Positions 1 through 12,734 of a stretch of 64,000 nt of DNA are shown here, piece after piece. Both the position numbers and the translations under genes were made by a program. The DNA comes from Chrysopilus asiliformis. Lineage: Eukaryota > Arthropoda > Insecta > Diptera > Rhagionidae. The stretch lies in contig OZ035962.1 of the NCBI GenBank assembly GCA_964034945.1, positions 89,072,650 through 89,136,649 of the forward strand, given 5' to 3'. Position 1 is the stretch's first letter; every line of letters starts with the position of its first letter. The notes under the pieces are model-generated. The model made no database searches and was not told where the DNA came from. It saw only the letters and a program-made list of their open reading frames with translations.

Positions 1-155
1 ATTTTTTTCTTGTCATTATGTTAATTCCCGTGTAAATGGCATAATTTTTGTATTTTTTTCTGTCAGAAAATGTCAATCTCTCATAAAAGAATGAACTTGT
101 CCATCCGTACAAACGCAATATTAGTTATGACAAAAGTTGAATACTAAAGTTGTCA
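1..155. repeat. Half copy of a palindromic TTA-type miniature element
   Basis: This stretch matches the left arm of the complete palindromic element at 37713-38096 almost base for base, including the segments around 'cccgtgtaaatggcataatt' and 'ctctcataaaagaatgaac'. It stops at the palindrome's centre, near 'gaatactaaagttgtcat'. The window start cuts its outer end. A stretch of about 28 bases present in the full copy, after 'gaacttgtccat', is missing here. Confidence 0.8.
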
Positions 156-366
156 TGCATGAATAATCATGAATAATGAATAATACTTAAACTTGAGGCC
201 TGCGTGCGTGGGGTTCCCTGTTGAGCCCCCCTCGTATCAAACCAACCAACCATGTACACTTAACTAGAAGAAATTAGCGCATGTGTGAATTATAAAGCAA
301 GAAAAATCGGGCTCGAAACATGAATACACATAGAAGAATATTCTTCCAAAAAACTTTGTAGTGCGC

Positions 367-461
367 AATTTCTGTATGAAAATCACTACGAATTTCTACT
401 TTAAAATTTACCAGGAATTTCTGTATGAAATTCACCAGGAATTTCTGCATAAAACTTTCAG
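367..461. repeat. Short minisatellite, four 24-25 bp units
   Basis: Four imperfect tandem units each begin AATTTCT (at 367, 391, 416 and 440) and two end in ACCAGG. ORFs run through on both strands only because the unit length is close to a multiple of three. I see nothing gene-like in 155-750 otherwise. Confidence 0.6.
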
Positions 462-750
462 TTCTTGTTGTAAAGAAAATTCTACTAGAAATTTCCGTTT
501 GAAATTCTGGAAAACTGTTCATAAGCTATTAGCTTTAAAATATTTTTTCGCTTTTTCATAGAAGATTTGAAATTAGCAATGAAATATTTCATAAAGGGAG
601 TAAATATTTCATTACATGAATTATTTCATTGCTATCCGTCGGAAACTCATTGCAAAATTTTTCCTATTCATACAACTCTGAAAGAAATTCATTGGAAGTA
701 ATCACTTGCGTAAAAAGACGAAATTTGCTAAAGCTTAAGAGAAAAACAAT

Positions 751-1195
751 AGGGCTATTCACTCTTTATCGTAGTTGATTGTAAATTCGTAGAATCGTAA
801 ATAAAATCGTAGTTTTTTGACAGTTCTCCATACAAATTTTGTTACGACGAAAACTACAATCTACCATACCCGAAGATATGGTAAAATCGTAGTTTTTGTC
901 GTACTTCTAATAAAGTGAGGTTAAAACATGTTTTGTCACATGTCAACTTGGTTATAACTCTAAAATGGACATTGGAAAAGTAAGTAAATTAAAGTATTTA
1001 TATGATTTAGTATAAATTAAGAGTTAAAAAATGCTTTAAACAATTTAGGTAAAAAAATAAATAAAAGAGTCAAAAATTTACGACAAAACCCACAACCTCT
1101 AGTAAAGCGCTGCTCACGCTTCGTTGTACTTTCCCATCGTAGATGTACAGTACAATCTACGATTTTACTATCTACGATCAAGAATGAATTGCCCT
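751..1195. mobile_element. Non-autonomous DNA transposon with AGGGC termini
   Basis: The ends are inverted repeats: AGGGCTATTCACTCTTTATC on the left, and the complement of the right end reads AGGGCAATTCATTCTTGATC. A 3-bp AAT lies directly outside each end (748-750 and 1196-1198), consistent with a target-site duplication. The interior repeats the motif ATCGTAG/CTACGAT several times and has no coding capacity. A PIF/Harbinger-like origin is possible from the 3-bp duplication but is not proven. Confidence 0.65.
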
Positions 1196-2985
1196 AATAT
1201 ATTTTCTTAAAACTCAGTTCCTGATTATTTAAGAACATTTAATAAAAGATTTCATTCCACAATTCCAAAAATTTATATTTCACACTTTTCTGGTCAACCC
1301 CACGCACTTTCATGGATTTAATTAATTGATTTTTTTGTTCTGATTTCATCCTTCGGAATATATTTAGTTTCATCACTTTACTTCGCTGGTAACAAGTTCA
1401 AAGACTCATCACAAACTTAACCTCCAATCCAGGCCAGTCAGTCAATTTAGATTCAAGGAAATCTTTGATTAATAATATTTCTAATTTTATGCTATTCCGA
1501 ATTTATGTAATAAATTATACTTTGTCTACTACTACGTAAAATTACAGAAATATCTATAAAAAAAACTACATCAGAATCGGTTGACTACAAGAAATCTAAA
1601 CTTCCTCCATCTTTTTATTTAGAAAATATCTGAGAACCACGATCTCCTCTGACCTACGGTACACAAATCTTCTTTGAAATTTCTGTTTTTGATCATTTCG
1701 CCCAGATGAATGCCAAAATTTCGTATTCGATCCATCCATTTTCTACACAAATCGTATTTTTTCTCGATTGTCCTAGAAAAGTCGTTCTTTGATTTCGTAT
1801 TTAACCAAGCAGCCACCTTACTCACTTGTCTTAGTCTGATTTGATGACACTCTAATCCCTTTTTAAATCCAGATGAGTAATTGCAAATTTGGTCACCATC
1901 GTGCCATCATCCATGAGATCTGTTAGTTGGACCTAAGGCGCTGTTACGCATCCGCTAAAAATAAACCGCCGCGCTGTTTCGTGTGACTTTTCGCATTTCG
2001 TTTTCCACTTGCAGCAAAATGAGGTCTGACTGTGAGATCCTGACTAGCTTTAATAGTCGAAATGTCACAAACCACTTAAAATCGAATACTTTAAGATCTG
2101 CTTCAAAGAAATCTACCTTAATACTTTTTTATCCGCGCGGAAAGCCAAAAAGAAAATCATTTTCCAATGGCAAAAATGTTGAAGAGGACACTTTGTCAAA
2201 ATTCATGATGATGTGCAGACATTATAATAATTTATAAGTGAAATTTGTATTTTTTCGTGAATTTTTTTTCAGAAAAAAAATTGGTTTTAAAATAAAATAA
2301 AGAATTTGTAACAATATTTTGCAGAAATAAATTTTCCCTGTTTGTTTTCTCTTCACCAAATTTTCACACTTTTTGTTTTGATTTTTTCCGTCACATTTCA
2401 AAACATTTTTCAGTGAGGAGTTGGATTTTTAGAAGCGAATTATTTTTTTTAAGTAGGTATCCTAAATGCATTGCGGCTAAGCAACAAAATAAGAAATTTT
2501 TTATCGTATTTTTTTAGATGGCGCTTGAAATGATCATAAATATATTATATCTAATTATAATAAATAAAGAAATTAAGAACGCATTTCCGTAAACATTTTA
2601 TATAAACATTAGAGGAATAAAAACGAAGATTTTTTGATCGAAAATATCTTTGATTATAATTTTAAGATTTTTTTTGTCAAAACAACGAAATGGATGAAAA
2701 TATTTAAACTACAGATCACATTTTAGAGACTTGGGTATAAAGCAAAAAGCTCAAGAGTCTTCAATTTAAATTGTCCAAAAATGTCACCTTTAAAATTATA
2801 AATTTTAAGGCGGGAAAGTGCGAACAAATATAAGGGATATTCACTTCACCTCGCAAAACTGCCGCAAACGTCGGAAACTCAGTTTACAAAGGTTTTGCAA
2901 GATGAAGAAATGTCTTTCTTAACTCGTCTAGTTTTTAGTCAACAATAATAGAACAAAAATTTTACGATATTTAACCCCAATTTTT
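1196..2985. other. AT-rich intergenic stretch, no supported gene
   Basis: Only short unsupported ORFs occur here (for example 1619-1825 on the minus strand and 1983-2237 on the plus strand). They have no recognisable domain, splice context or coding bias. I see no RNA gene or clear repeat. Confidence 0.5.
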
Positions 2986-2989
2986 TTTA

Positions 2990-3880
2990 AAGCTTTTATT
3001 TAGCTTGCCTTCGCATCTGTCTGTCTGTCTGTATGTATGCCTATCGGGGTCAAATTTTGCAATGAAATTTTGACCCACTTCAAATCATCCAATTGACTTG
3101 AAATTTTGCACATATACGTAAGTCCGATGACAATACATGATTTTCATAACTTCGTTTTTGTAGAGACAAGGGAAGATCATGTAAGGATAACGTGATTATC
3201 GATTTCCCCAAATTTTCCAATAAAAAATCTCATCTGGGGTTTTTGGAGTCGCTGAGTCCGATTCTGGCATTAAGAAATCTGTAAGGATAACAGAAGGTCC
3301 TGTTAGGATAACGTGATTATCTTTTTTCTCATCTGGGGGTTTTTGGGATGGCTGATTTCGATTCTGGCGTTAAAAAGTCCGTAAGGATAACGAACGGTCC
3401 TCTAAGGAAAACATGATTATTCTTTTCAAATTTCCCGGAAAAATATCTCATTTGGGGGATCGAACAAATTTCTTTGAATTCTTATTGGTATCGATGTCCG
3501 AAAGTTTCATTAAAAATTCCGACGCATTTTGTTGGTGGTGGTTAATGATTTAACGGTACAAGAGTTAGCAGAGATAAAATGGGGAACCTTTGGTTAACCT
3601 ATTGCCTAAAATCCACTTCTTGATTCCAGTAAGCTCTTCAAAAAATGTCATCTAAATCGGTTCATTCAATTATAAGCAAAGACGAACAGACAGAAAAAGA
3701 GAAGGCAATATAAAGAAATTGAAACTAGTAACAAAAATTGGGAACCTTCGGTTAACCTGTGGTCCAAAACCAGTTCCTTGACGCCAGTAAGCTCCCCTGA
3801 AAGTTTCGTTCAAATGATCCTCAAATTTTAAGCGAACAGACAGAAACACAAGCCTATTATAAATATAAAAGAAAAAGCAT
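2990..3880. repeat. Interspersed repeat with internal 'GTAAGGATAACG' periodicity
   Basis: A microsatellite-like TCTGTCTGTCTGTC start (around 3017) is followed by three imperfect repeats of roughly 90-120 bp. These contain GTAAGGATAAC...TCC...GATTATC (near 3180, 3281 and 3380). A tail repeats GGAACCTTYGGTTAACC twice and has short ACAGACAGAAA runs. A related fragment occurs near 36480-36600 (CCTGTAAGAATAACG). The class is unknown and I see no ORF. Confidence 0.55.
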
Positions 3881-5780
3881 CACCGCCCAGAGATTTTTCC
3901 CTGGGTGCCACTTTGCCTTTGTACGGTTAAAAGGGTTTTTAAAAAAGGGTTTTTGAGTCGTCAAAAGAAAATTCAGTAAAAACTTTAACTTTAGGTTATT
4001 TTTAAGAAGTTTGGAAGTCGCCAAAGATATAAATGTAGGGTGACCAGACCATACATCCCGGATTCACCTGGACAGTTCTGAATTTCTACATAATTTCAAG
4101 ATCCAAAAATATTAAATATCACAAAAAATTTAATATTTTATTAAATGCTAATTTTAACACACTCCTCCCTACATAGAAATTTGATTTTTCTTTTGACTTT
4201 CCCCGCTCGATTCGCATGAGATATTCACATTTTATTCATGTAGCAATTAATGTCCAAATAATTTGACAAATCGGTTACTGATTTATCACTAATTCCCATA
4301 ATTTTTCGAATAAAAACCAACCGCCCAACACCACCCCTGTTCCTCCATTACCTCCCAACAAAAAAACAAAAAAGACACTCACACGACAGTGAAATGATGA
4401 TATCTCACAAAATGAATGATATAATTTCTTTCCTTTGAAGAAATTATGAACAGAATAAAAGCGAATTTTTTATTTTAAAGAAAAACCAAAAATAAGATTT
4501 CTAGAAATCTTTGAAATTCTGACGAAATCATCAGTTGGTCATTGGCATCAATTTTGTCAAGTGTCTACGAGATACTGTGTGTCATTTGAAGTCAGAAAAG
4601 AAATCACGATTTTCACGACGGGAAAACATTCCCAGAACCAAAAAAAAACCTGAAGTGCGTCAAAATTCACTTGTAACAGCCAATCATCATAATTAGCGTC
4701 ATCATCAAAGGCGCAAAATATGTCCCCCACTGTGATAAGGGGAAATAAAACATTAAAAAAAGTCAAGTGAAATTCTCGTGAAATCGAAAAAACGAATCAT
4801 TCGAAACTTCTTTGTTGGTCGCTATTTTGAAGTTTGAATTTCCCGCCAGACAAAGCATCTTGGGGTGCAATTGCAATAACTCGAAATTTATTCATTGAGA
4901 TAGAATAAAACAAAAAAAAAATGCCATCACATCATAAACTTTTATCTGATTGTGACCAGCACCACTTCAGATTTCCATGGAAAACAGGAAAATCTTGAAG
5001 GCGTCGCAACGACAATTTTTGGTACGAAATTTTGTTTTTTTTTTCGTTCCAACAGCTGCGATTTCTGCTGTTTTTCCCTCGGTTTGTGTGTTGAATTTTC
5101 CCAAACCGACCGGTGGAAATTGGCCAGTTCGACAGTTGATTTTCCCTTGCCGAATGGCTTTGTGTACATGCAGATGTGGAAAAATAGATACAGATACTAT
5201 CTCCATAGATACTATTCTAACTTTTCCACTTTAGTTCAGGCACACGCTACCCAGCTTTCCTCGCAATTTTAGTGGTAGGAGCCCGATGTAACCGCCTCTG
5301 CGGAAAACACAAAAAGAAAACTCATGTCGGCGTGTAGTTGTGAATGTTTGCTAGCGAAATTTATATATTGACTCCAATTTTCCTACGTTAACTTCTTGGA
5401 CTCGAGTCAAATTGGTCACCACTTAGTTGTTAATAAGACGTGTTGGATGCTAGACCGACATCGGACCAAATTTCGAGCCCCGATTAACTCGTGGTAGGCG
5501 CGATAATTTGAACAAAATAAAAATAAACGGATAGAACAGATAATATGTGACAAATACACAGAAAAAACACCTCGGAAACGCATTTCGCACAAAATAGAAT
5601 TCGTAAGCCAAACGTTAATAAATTATATTTAAGTTCCGTAACGCTAAGAATGTTAATCGATAATGAAAATCTCTAAATTGTTGATAAAAAATCGAGATTC
5701 TGTGAAACAAAAAAAAAATCAAATAATATAAAGTGTGTTTGGTTGATTTGAGAATTTTCCGCAACGATTTTCATTTCAAT
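3881..5780. other. Region upstream of K2P cassette A, no supported gene
   Basis: The segment contains overlapping short ORFs on both strands at 4942-5272, which read open in several frames and are not supported as coding. No domain, RNA gene or repeat was recognised. It is the natural place for regulatory DNA of the channel's first promoter, but no specific site can be supported. Confidence 0.4.
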
Positions 5781-5789
5781 TTCCAAAAA

Positions 5790-5798
5790 TATATATAA
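5790..5798 (+). promoter_or_regulatory. TATA-like element upstream of K2P cassette A
   Basis: TATATATAA lies 268 bases upstream of the cassette A start codon, within an otherwise ordinary 5' flank. If used, transcription would begin near 5820, giving a 5' UTR of about 250 bases. AT-rich DNA yields such strings by chance, so this is only a candidate core promoter. Confidence 0.3.
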
Positions 5799-6065
5799 CC
5801 GCAACTGGTTTTGTTGTGCGCGGTCCGCACCAGCGAGCGATAACAAGAAAATAAAATCAAATAGAAAATAACGAAATAAATTTATCAAGTGTAGTGTGGG
5901 TGAACCGAAACCAAAAATTCATACAAGAAAACTGTGCCATCGTGGCAACGTTTAACAGAATCTTCCGAGAATTGCATTTTCCAAGTGGACCACAGCCCAC
6001 TAAAACGATTGCAGTGCATACAAATTTATTTTGTAGAACCAATTCGATAGTTTTAAGCTAACGAA

Positions 6066-6465
6066 ATGAGTTCAAATGCATCGACGCCACTGCCACCCCA
6101 TCGAAAGGGGCCGGCACCCCGCCCACCAAGGATCACAATCAATGTGCCACCCGCTTATGCCGCATCCATCGCGACATCGCAGTATACAATGCCGTCGGCA
6201 TCCACACTTCCAGGGGGCGCTCCAATGTGGCCGAATTATGGAAATCCGTTCATGTACTCCCAGAAAGCCGGCGAATTTATGTCAAAACAGTTCGATGGAT
6301 TCATGAGCACAGCGAAATCTGGATTGAGTTTCGGCGAGAAATCCGTATTTTGGTTCTATGAGAAGTTGAGCAAATGGTCCAAACAGTGGTTCACACACGC
6401 CTTCCTGTTCCTTATTGTCGTTATTTACAGTTTCGTTGGTGCAGTCATTTTCAAGGCAGTCGAAG
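6066..6465 (+). CDS. K2P potassium channel, cassette A exon 1 (N-terminus and TM1)
   Basis: First coding exon of the 555-residue A form of a two-pore-domain potassium channel. It encodes residues 1-133 plus the first base of codon 134. The start ATG at 6066 sits in a good insect context (acgaaATGa). Residues 5-24 are proline- and basic-rich (PLPP...PAPRPPR), resembling an SH3-binding stretch, and are presumably cytoplasmic. Residues about 110-130 (HAFLFLIVVIYSFVGAVIF) form TM1, followed by KAVEG, a typical junction of TM1 and the extracellular cap. The exon ends at GAAG|GTAAAT (donor GT at 6466). The ORF reading on past the donor soon stops, supporting splicing. The join to 20108 restores a glycine codon (G|GA) and leads into the cap. 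The exon alone would not identify the family; the joined product with two TIG(Y/F)G filters does. It probably corresponds to one of the long insect K2P genes, but I cannot name the orthologue. Confidence 0.85.
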
Positions 6466-7843
6466 GTAAATATTTGTTAAAGCTTATGTGACCAAAAAAA
6501 TCTTGATAGTCTGTTGGGAAAAATAGTGTTTGCAGCGTACTCGAATTAACTCGAGCTCGGATTTCAGCAAAACCCATTTAGTGGCTAAAAAGCGTTTTAA
6601 AATAGAAGAAAAAGAGTGGAAGTTAAAAAATCAAGTGCAAAATTCTCAAAAGTTAAACCTCATCTCCAAATAAGAGTATGATTTAGACATACTCGAATTA
6701 AGTCGAGCGAACAAATTGAATGTAATGCGTTTGCTAAAAGACGTTCTTTAGAAATAGGAGATAGAAGAAGAAGTTTGAAGTTACTGAAATGAAAAGACAT
6801 TTCGTACAAGGAAAACATTATTTTTCAATTACTGATCCAATGCCGGAAACCAAACCAAAATCAGTTCAGCGGTTTAAAAGTTATTAGGAACTGGAATTTA
6901 AAAAAAAGAGGGAGAAGATAAAATAGTTGAAACTGAATGTCGTCTGTACAAAAAAAATTGTTTCTGAGTATTTAAAAGTACACACAAATTAACTTGAGCG
7001 AACAATATGGGCATAACTACGTTCACTCGAGTTAATTCGAGCAGCGCTGTATTTTGAGTTTTTATAGTGTGACATAAAATAAACGCTAAAAATAAGTAAG
7101 TGGATGTTCTTAAAATATGTCACGTCAATTTTTGGGCTTTCGAAACCCCTCCCCACCCCCGTCTTCGTCGCATATTTTCACAAATTTTAGTATGGGGTTT
7201 TATACCGCAGTCACACTAAAGTAGACCCCTGCCCCCTAAATATGTTACGTATTTTATGGACACCGCGATAAAAAAAACATTTTCAGAAAAAAAAAAAATG
7301 GAGAAACGGATGGTACAGGGTTAAAGAGGTTCGTTAATTCTGAAAATTTTCTGAAAATATTCACAATATAATCTCATGCGGTGAAACAAACTTAAATTTT
7401 TCTGCAGCAGTCGAGGGTAATAATTTTTCCCATAAAATGTTTTATTACACCAAAAGATTTTGCAGTTCACTTCGATGGTTTTGCTGCTCTCAGAAACTCA
7501 AGTAAGCAACGGGATGCGATTTGAGCTACTTGTATAAAAATATTGTATTTAAGTGTTTTATTGCATTTTCCATAAGTTTTCTTTAAACACTCATACACAG
7601 CGAGAAAGATTAAAATTAAGAAAAAAAAGTGTTTCCCAAAAAAATAAACAAGCCTAACCCCGTCTCGCATTCAAAAGTTGCAGCTAAAAAAACGCTCGAC
7701 CGATTGAACTGAAATTTAGGGTTGTGTATTCTCGTGTTGTTCCACCGGTTTCAATTTTTTGGGGGTGGCCATAAAAACGTTACACACTTTTAATAAGGAA
7801 TGGTGGCGAGGAGGAGGTCTGAAGTAGTGTGACGGTGGTATTA

Positions 7844-8299
7844 CCCTTGGAGCACAATGAACGCAACCAAGCCGCAACCAACACGCATCCAAATGTCACT
7901 TACGAGTTTATTTCACAGAAATGCTTTTGAGTGATCACAATGAACGCATTGAACGCAACCATCGACGCAAAAGTTGCCAAACTTTGAACTTTAACGCAAC
8001 AACTCTGCGTTGACAGTTCATAAAGTCAGGTTGGGGAAATATAGTTCGAGGAAAAATTGATAGCCTTAGTGCAATAACATACAAATAACAAAGATAAAGA
8101 CAAACAAAGCAAATTATCGTTGCAAAATTAGCAATTTTTTATATATTTTTCTACTTTAGTTCACTTTTAATTTTTCTGTGTTTGTCTCACAACGCAACAG
8201 ACGACGCTTCTATTGTGCTCAACCGCTCCTGAACTACGTTGCGTGACAGTGCGAAGCGTCCTTAGTTGCGGCTTGGTTGCGTTCATTGTGCTCTAAGGG
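7844..8299. mobile_element. PIF/Harbinger-type miniature element, copy 1
   Basis: The termini are CCCTTGGAGCACAATGAACG and its near-perfect inverse ending in TAAGGG, and TTA is duplicated outside both ends (7841-7843 and 8300-8302). A second copy sits at 14497-14938. The interior of both copies contains 'ttcgaggaaaaattgatagc'. In copy 2 this starts an ORF reading FEEKLIALVQ, reminiscent of the start of the MADF-type accessory protein of Harbinger elements. That last point is an inference from a short stretch. Confidence 0.75.
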
Positions 8300-10429
8300 T
8301 TAAACGCCACACAAAAAGTCGCCAAAAACCCAAACGAGGGGAAGAGGAGAGAGGGCGGGATTCGAAAAGGTAAACATTAGAGTGGCGTATTTTACGGACA
8401 GCCCGCTTACGACATTATGAAGCTTAAAGTTTCATTAAAATTATTATTGCAAAACATCGTTCAACCTGACAGCCGTGACTATGATTCGTCTACATTTGGT
8501 AAGAGTGTAGCGCAAGCATTAAACGCACGCACAATTCTTCTGAGAAATGTTTAAAACTATTCTTGTTAAGTTTTGTAAATTAACAGCATGAAACCTCATA
8601 TCAATAAAAATTCTTGCGGCGAATAGGGTCAAATAAACAAACCCGATTTACCAAACATTCAGTCAAATATTTGTTGTTAAATTTACCAAACAGACACACG
8701 GTTAAAGCGTAAACAACACAAATAAAATTCTAAATAAAAAAAAATCGCCGACAGCTATACTATACTGCAAGTACTCCAGTTTGGATGCAATGAAATTAGG
8801 TTAGGTCAATCAGAGCAGCCCCCAACACGCTTTGTTACAGTTTCGTTAAATTGCATGCAGACAATCATCGATCGGGGATGTTTTAAGCCGCCCTTAACAC
8901 ATGGAAAATTCTTCTCCTGTCAGCCGAACTCCAGGACAAAACTGAATGAATTTTCCAGTTACAATAAAGCAGGGGTAATGGGCGCCAAATTGGCTGCGAC
9001 TGCAATTTTGCTGGCTGCTGGTTAACCCACGGAAAAGCTCGTCGCAGGAAAAACTTTTATTTTCCTGTTTACGAGTCTGTGGGACTACTTTTTATGCCAG
9101 AACAGGCTCCAAGCGACCCAATCCGACCCGGCCCGACCCATCCAGGGTTTGATAAATGAGTTTAACAGATGCAGGTCATGTTTGTAGCGCAAACGGTAGA
9201 TTTATTACAACCGTGCTAAGAATTTTCCTTTTCCATAGAGACGCAACCATGACGTATGTAGTTTGGAAAAATGACTCATTTTCCAATCGTAAAAGCATGC
9301 AACTAAACTTAAGCAGGCGAATCATCAAATGACCACCTGCTGAATGAACTTCGAGAGGAAAATCTTCTTCAATTCAGTTCTTCTCATTTTCCTTCTATAT
9401 TGAATCAAGTAAAGATAGTTTCTCGATGTTTATTTTAGGAACTTTAGTGTAACGCATCATTTCCCTTTGGCTAATTTTAGATACATTCGAAATAAACTTA
9501 AGGAAAAGTGTTTTACGGGTTGAGGTGAGAGAATTTTCTTATGCTGGCGACAGATTTTTTTTCTATTCATCTCTGATGTCAAGACAACTGAATAAAAAGG
9601 AAGTTAATGGAATTCCTTGTGAGTTATAAAAACATCTCTCGGTTTATTCGTCAGATCCATTTGCTGTTTGCTGAAAAGCAGAGATAAGTGATCCTGATGT
9701 AATAAAGTGTGTTTAGGAAGACAGAAATGTGTAAAGATTCCATATTATGAGCACTTTTAGTATGAATTTTATGTAAAAGGATGTTGACCTTCATCATATG
9801 AAAATATGTTAGGAGGAAATCAATAACGCGTGTTATTTCTAGGTCTCGGAAATAGTGGGGAAATTTATTCAAATGAATTCGGTGTTTTATGGGAAAATAT
9901 GTTCAAAGAAAGTTTATCAATTTCTCTAAAGATTTGTAAATGAGTAGCAATTTTTCTGTAAGGAAATCGTTATTTTCCGTTTTCATTTGAGGGAGCTATT
10001 CTTATTACAGTAGAACACGCTTAAATGCACAACGATTTTTATCGCAATCTACTTACATTTATCCGTGTGTCATCCAGTTAAGCGTAATGCAGTTTTGACA
10101 TTTATGAACTTAAAAATAGATGCATTTATGCATGTAATGCCATTATCCTTATTGCATCTAAGCGTACTCTTTTGTAATTTACTATTAAAGGTGAGGGGGA
10201 GAGGTAAATTTTTATTCCAAATAACTCTATGGTATTCTCACTATAATACACAAACTTGAGATATGATTTTATACATTTATTTTAAATTTGTATGACATCG
10301 CGGCACGTTGATGCATCTATGATGGTTGTTTCAGGTTATGTTTGTTTCAGTTTTGCAATCGTGCCCGGTTTATTTCAGACAACCTCAAAAAAAATATCAC
10401 TTGTCATCAACACAAAACTTTCCTCTGCA

Positions 10430-10755
10430 ATATATACCTAGTTTTTGAGAAATTTTCAAAATTCTTAATTTTTTCAAAAAAAAAATAGGAGGTACCCGTT
10501 ACCGATACTTTTCCAAAAGTTAATAAAAAACTACGATTTTCGTAAAACTTATTTACAGAAAATATCAAGTTGGTATCTTAATGCGTTCTCGAATTATTGA
10601 AGATACGTAATACGGACAAACCGACAGATAAATGCACGGACATCCTCAAAATTTTGCCTGAAAGAATTGCGTACTGTTTCTATCTGCCCACGTTTTCGAG
10701 TCGGCCTCCGTCATGAATACAATACTTCCCCTCTATAGAAGAGGAAAGTAAAAAT
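10430..10755. repeat. Interspersed repeat family R3 fragment
   Basis: It shares phrases with the longer copies at 17700-18046, 51300-52050 and 62040-62840: TTTTTGAGAAAT, GGTACCCGTTACCGATAC-like text, and an ending in AATACAATACTTxxxCTCTATAGAAGAGGAAAGTA. The copy is degenerate, with ACGGACAAACCGACAGAT where other copies carry runs of CAGACAGA. Confidence 0.45.
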
Positions 10756-10910
10756 TTAAAAGATACATTACAGCCTAGAAGAGAAATTATATTGTTCCAT
10801 GATATTACACGTCCTGAAAACTGCATTCGAAGGATAATAAAATTATTTTAATTTTCATAAAAAGCCAAGAAATTAATTTCGTCTGCATTAGAAAGTATTT
10901 TTCTTTATAT

Positions 10911-11220
10911 AAAACTAGCTTGGATACCCGTCGTTGCCGGGTTAAGTTTTTTTTTTATTTTTTTTTGATGGTCTATGTTGGAGCTAAACTTCAGGCCAAT
11001 TGGCTCGATAGTTTCCCCGCGAAAGAGTAACATAGCGCAAAAACTAAGTTTCGAAATCACTTTACCCCCTCCCCTTACTCCCCCACCCCTCGCACTACTT
11101 TTCCGTATGCCTATTTTGGAACCAAAACTACCACAGACACTCATGGCAAATTTAAAGTCAATCGGTTCAGCCATTTTTGCGTGAAAGAGGAACAGACAAA
11201 CAGACACCAACCCATTTTTT
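10911..11220. repeat. Interspersed repeat family R2, copy 1
   Basis: It begins ACTAGCTTGGATACCCGTCG TTGCCGGGTTAAG and ends in a short GACAAACAGACACC run. A second, longer copy at 18048-18515 shares the C-rich 'cactttaccccctcccctta' block and the 'tcaatcggttcagcc' tail. Similar ACTAGCT...TTGCCGGGT beginnings are widespread in arthropod repeats. The class is not determined and there is no coding capacity. It abuts repeat R1 directly. Confidence 0.65.
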
Positions 11221-11820
11221 ATACCCGTATGGTGAAACCAAAGGGTATATTAACTTTGCTTTACCGTTTGTAACGCCAAGATCCCGTCATCACACACAAA
11301 AATGAATTACATCAGTGTGTTTAGAATGATAAAAAAAATTGAATTTTCCATGTCCGTCCGTCTGTCCGTCCGTCCGTCCGTCTGTCCGTCCGTCCGTCTG
11401 TCCGTCTGTCCGTCTGTCCGTCTGTCTGTCTGTCTGTGGCGCGGATTGCGGGCGCACGGATTGAGCTAGAGACTTGAAATTTTGTGTGGATCCGTTTTTC
11501 GTAAAATGCGAGGCTAAGTTCGTTAATGGGCAAAAATGGACCATTAGGGGGGGTACCCCCCATACGAACGAAATCGTTTTTTGCGAATATCTCAAAAACG
11601 GTAAATGTTATCAAAAAAGTTCAAGAACAAAAGTTATTTAGGATATGATTCTACATAAAACTCCCATACATCAAAATCCGATTGGAATAAGTTTTAAAAA
11701 ATCTTATTGGAAAGTTTGCCTTCAAAGTGGAATTTTGATACAACTGTTCGAATTTTGATACGAATATCACCATACGGGTCTTGAATAATTGCCAGATTGG
11801 CAATTATAGCTTTTGTTATG
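11221..11820 (+). repeat. Interspersed repeat R1, full copy
   Basis: This is the reference copy of the commonest repeat in the window (about 600 bp). In order it contains: ATACCCGTATGGTGAAACC; CCGTTTGTAACGCCAAGATC; a TCCGTCCGTCTG microsatellite; GGCGCGGATTGCGGGCGCAC; a GGGGGGTACCCCCC palindrome; ATCTCAAAAACGGT; TCACCATACGGGT, which is the inverse of the left end; and a hairpin ATTGCCAGATTGGCAAT followed by TATAGCTTTTGTTATG. No reading frame is conserved. ORFs rich in QTDGRTD arise only from the microsatellite. Confidence 0.85.
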
Positions 11821-12236
11821 TTTATATATTAGTATAATTTGTTAATCCTGTGTAGAATTATGAAAAAAATTGTAAAATCACTAACCTTTCATCTTTTAAA
11901 ATTAATATACTTCAGTTGTGATCACATTCTTAATATAATTTAATCTGTCTGCAAGTTGCGTAAAAATATGTAAACAAAATAAAATGCTGATGTTGTAGCA
12001 AAGACTTTGATTCTTCTACTTCATTATCAATTAAAATGAACTCTTTATCGCTATTAGGTTTCAACTTGGTGGTTTTCATTTTTTACCGCTTACAATTTAA
12101 TACACCACCAAATTATAAACACTTGATAGGAAAAATTAATTATTCTAGCAAACACTTAAAATTTTCCATCAAAAATTTCGTGTTCGACGATAAAAATATC
12201 TTTCAAATCTGGGTCCAGAAAAATTAAAGGAAACAA

Positions 12237-12508
12237 CACTCAGAAAAATGGAGGCTAACTCGACGACCTACATACGGCGTAATTGGCCTCCGGCAGGCCC
12301 GCGTTCGCCTGCATGTGGGCAAGTAAAACTGAGTTGACCTGTGGTCGGAGAAATTCTGAAATTAAGCCACCAGCAGGTGAAGTAGGGCATTGGGAGCTGC
12401 ACGAGTTGACCTTAGATAGGTTAACTCTGACCGCTAGCTGGCTTACAGACACCTCTGTAAGGTCAGAGTTAACCTGACAAAAAGTTGACCTGGACATTTT
12501 TCTGAGTG
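12237..12508. mobile_element. Miniature element with CACTCAGAAAAATG termini
   Basis: A perfect 14-bp terminal inverted repeat, CACTCAGAAAAATG, is seen at 12237 (with one extra G/A following) and at its complement ending at 12508; AA flanks both ends. The element is more GC-rich than its surroundings. It carries repeated GTTGACCT / AGGTTAACT motifs (near 12334, 12404, 12418, 12465 and 12483), including the inverted pair GTTAACTCTGACC / GGTCAGAGTTAAC. No gene is supported. Confidence 0.65.
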
Positions 12509-12734
12509 AATAAGCAGTTTTGACATCTTGAGAAAAAAATGTGGCCTAAATGCAAGATGCATCGGAGATAAAGAAAATACGTGCTCTTTTAGAAACCAAA
12601 ACGTCTTGTGTTATTTTAAGTCTCGATTAAGCAAAAATTGCGATTTTTTTCATGGCCTGCCATTAAAATGACACTTGCACACATATTTTATCTTTTCCGA
12701 ACATCTTTGACCAAAATGTTTTTTTTAAAAAAGA

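Noticed and set aside
1983..2237. 84-codon ORF
   Set aside because: No domain, no splice or promoter context.
4942..5272. Overlapping ORFs on both strands
   Set aside because: Open in several frames at once and without recognisable features; probably chance in a less AT-rich segment.
11290..11614. ORFs rich in QTDGRTD here and at 26808, 31028, 33311, 35047, 59029
   Set aside because: All come from the CAGACGGACAG microsatellite and its flanks inside repeat R1; they are not conserved as a reading frame between copies.
11781..11820. Helitron 3' end at the R1 hairpin
   Set aside because: There is a hairpin, but no CTRR terminus follows at a fixed distance and no TC start; R1 copies also have inverted ends.
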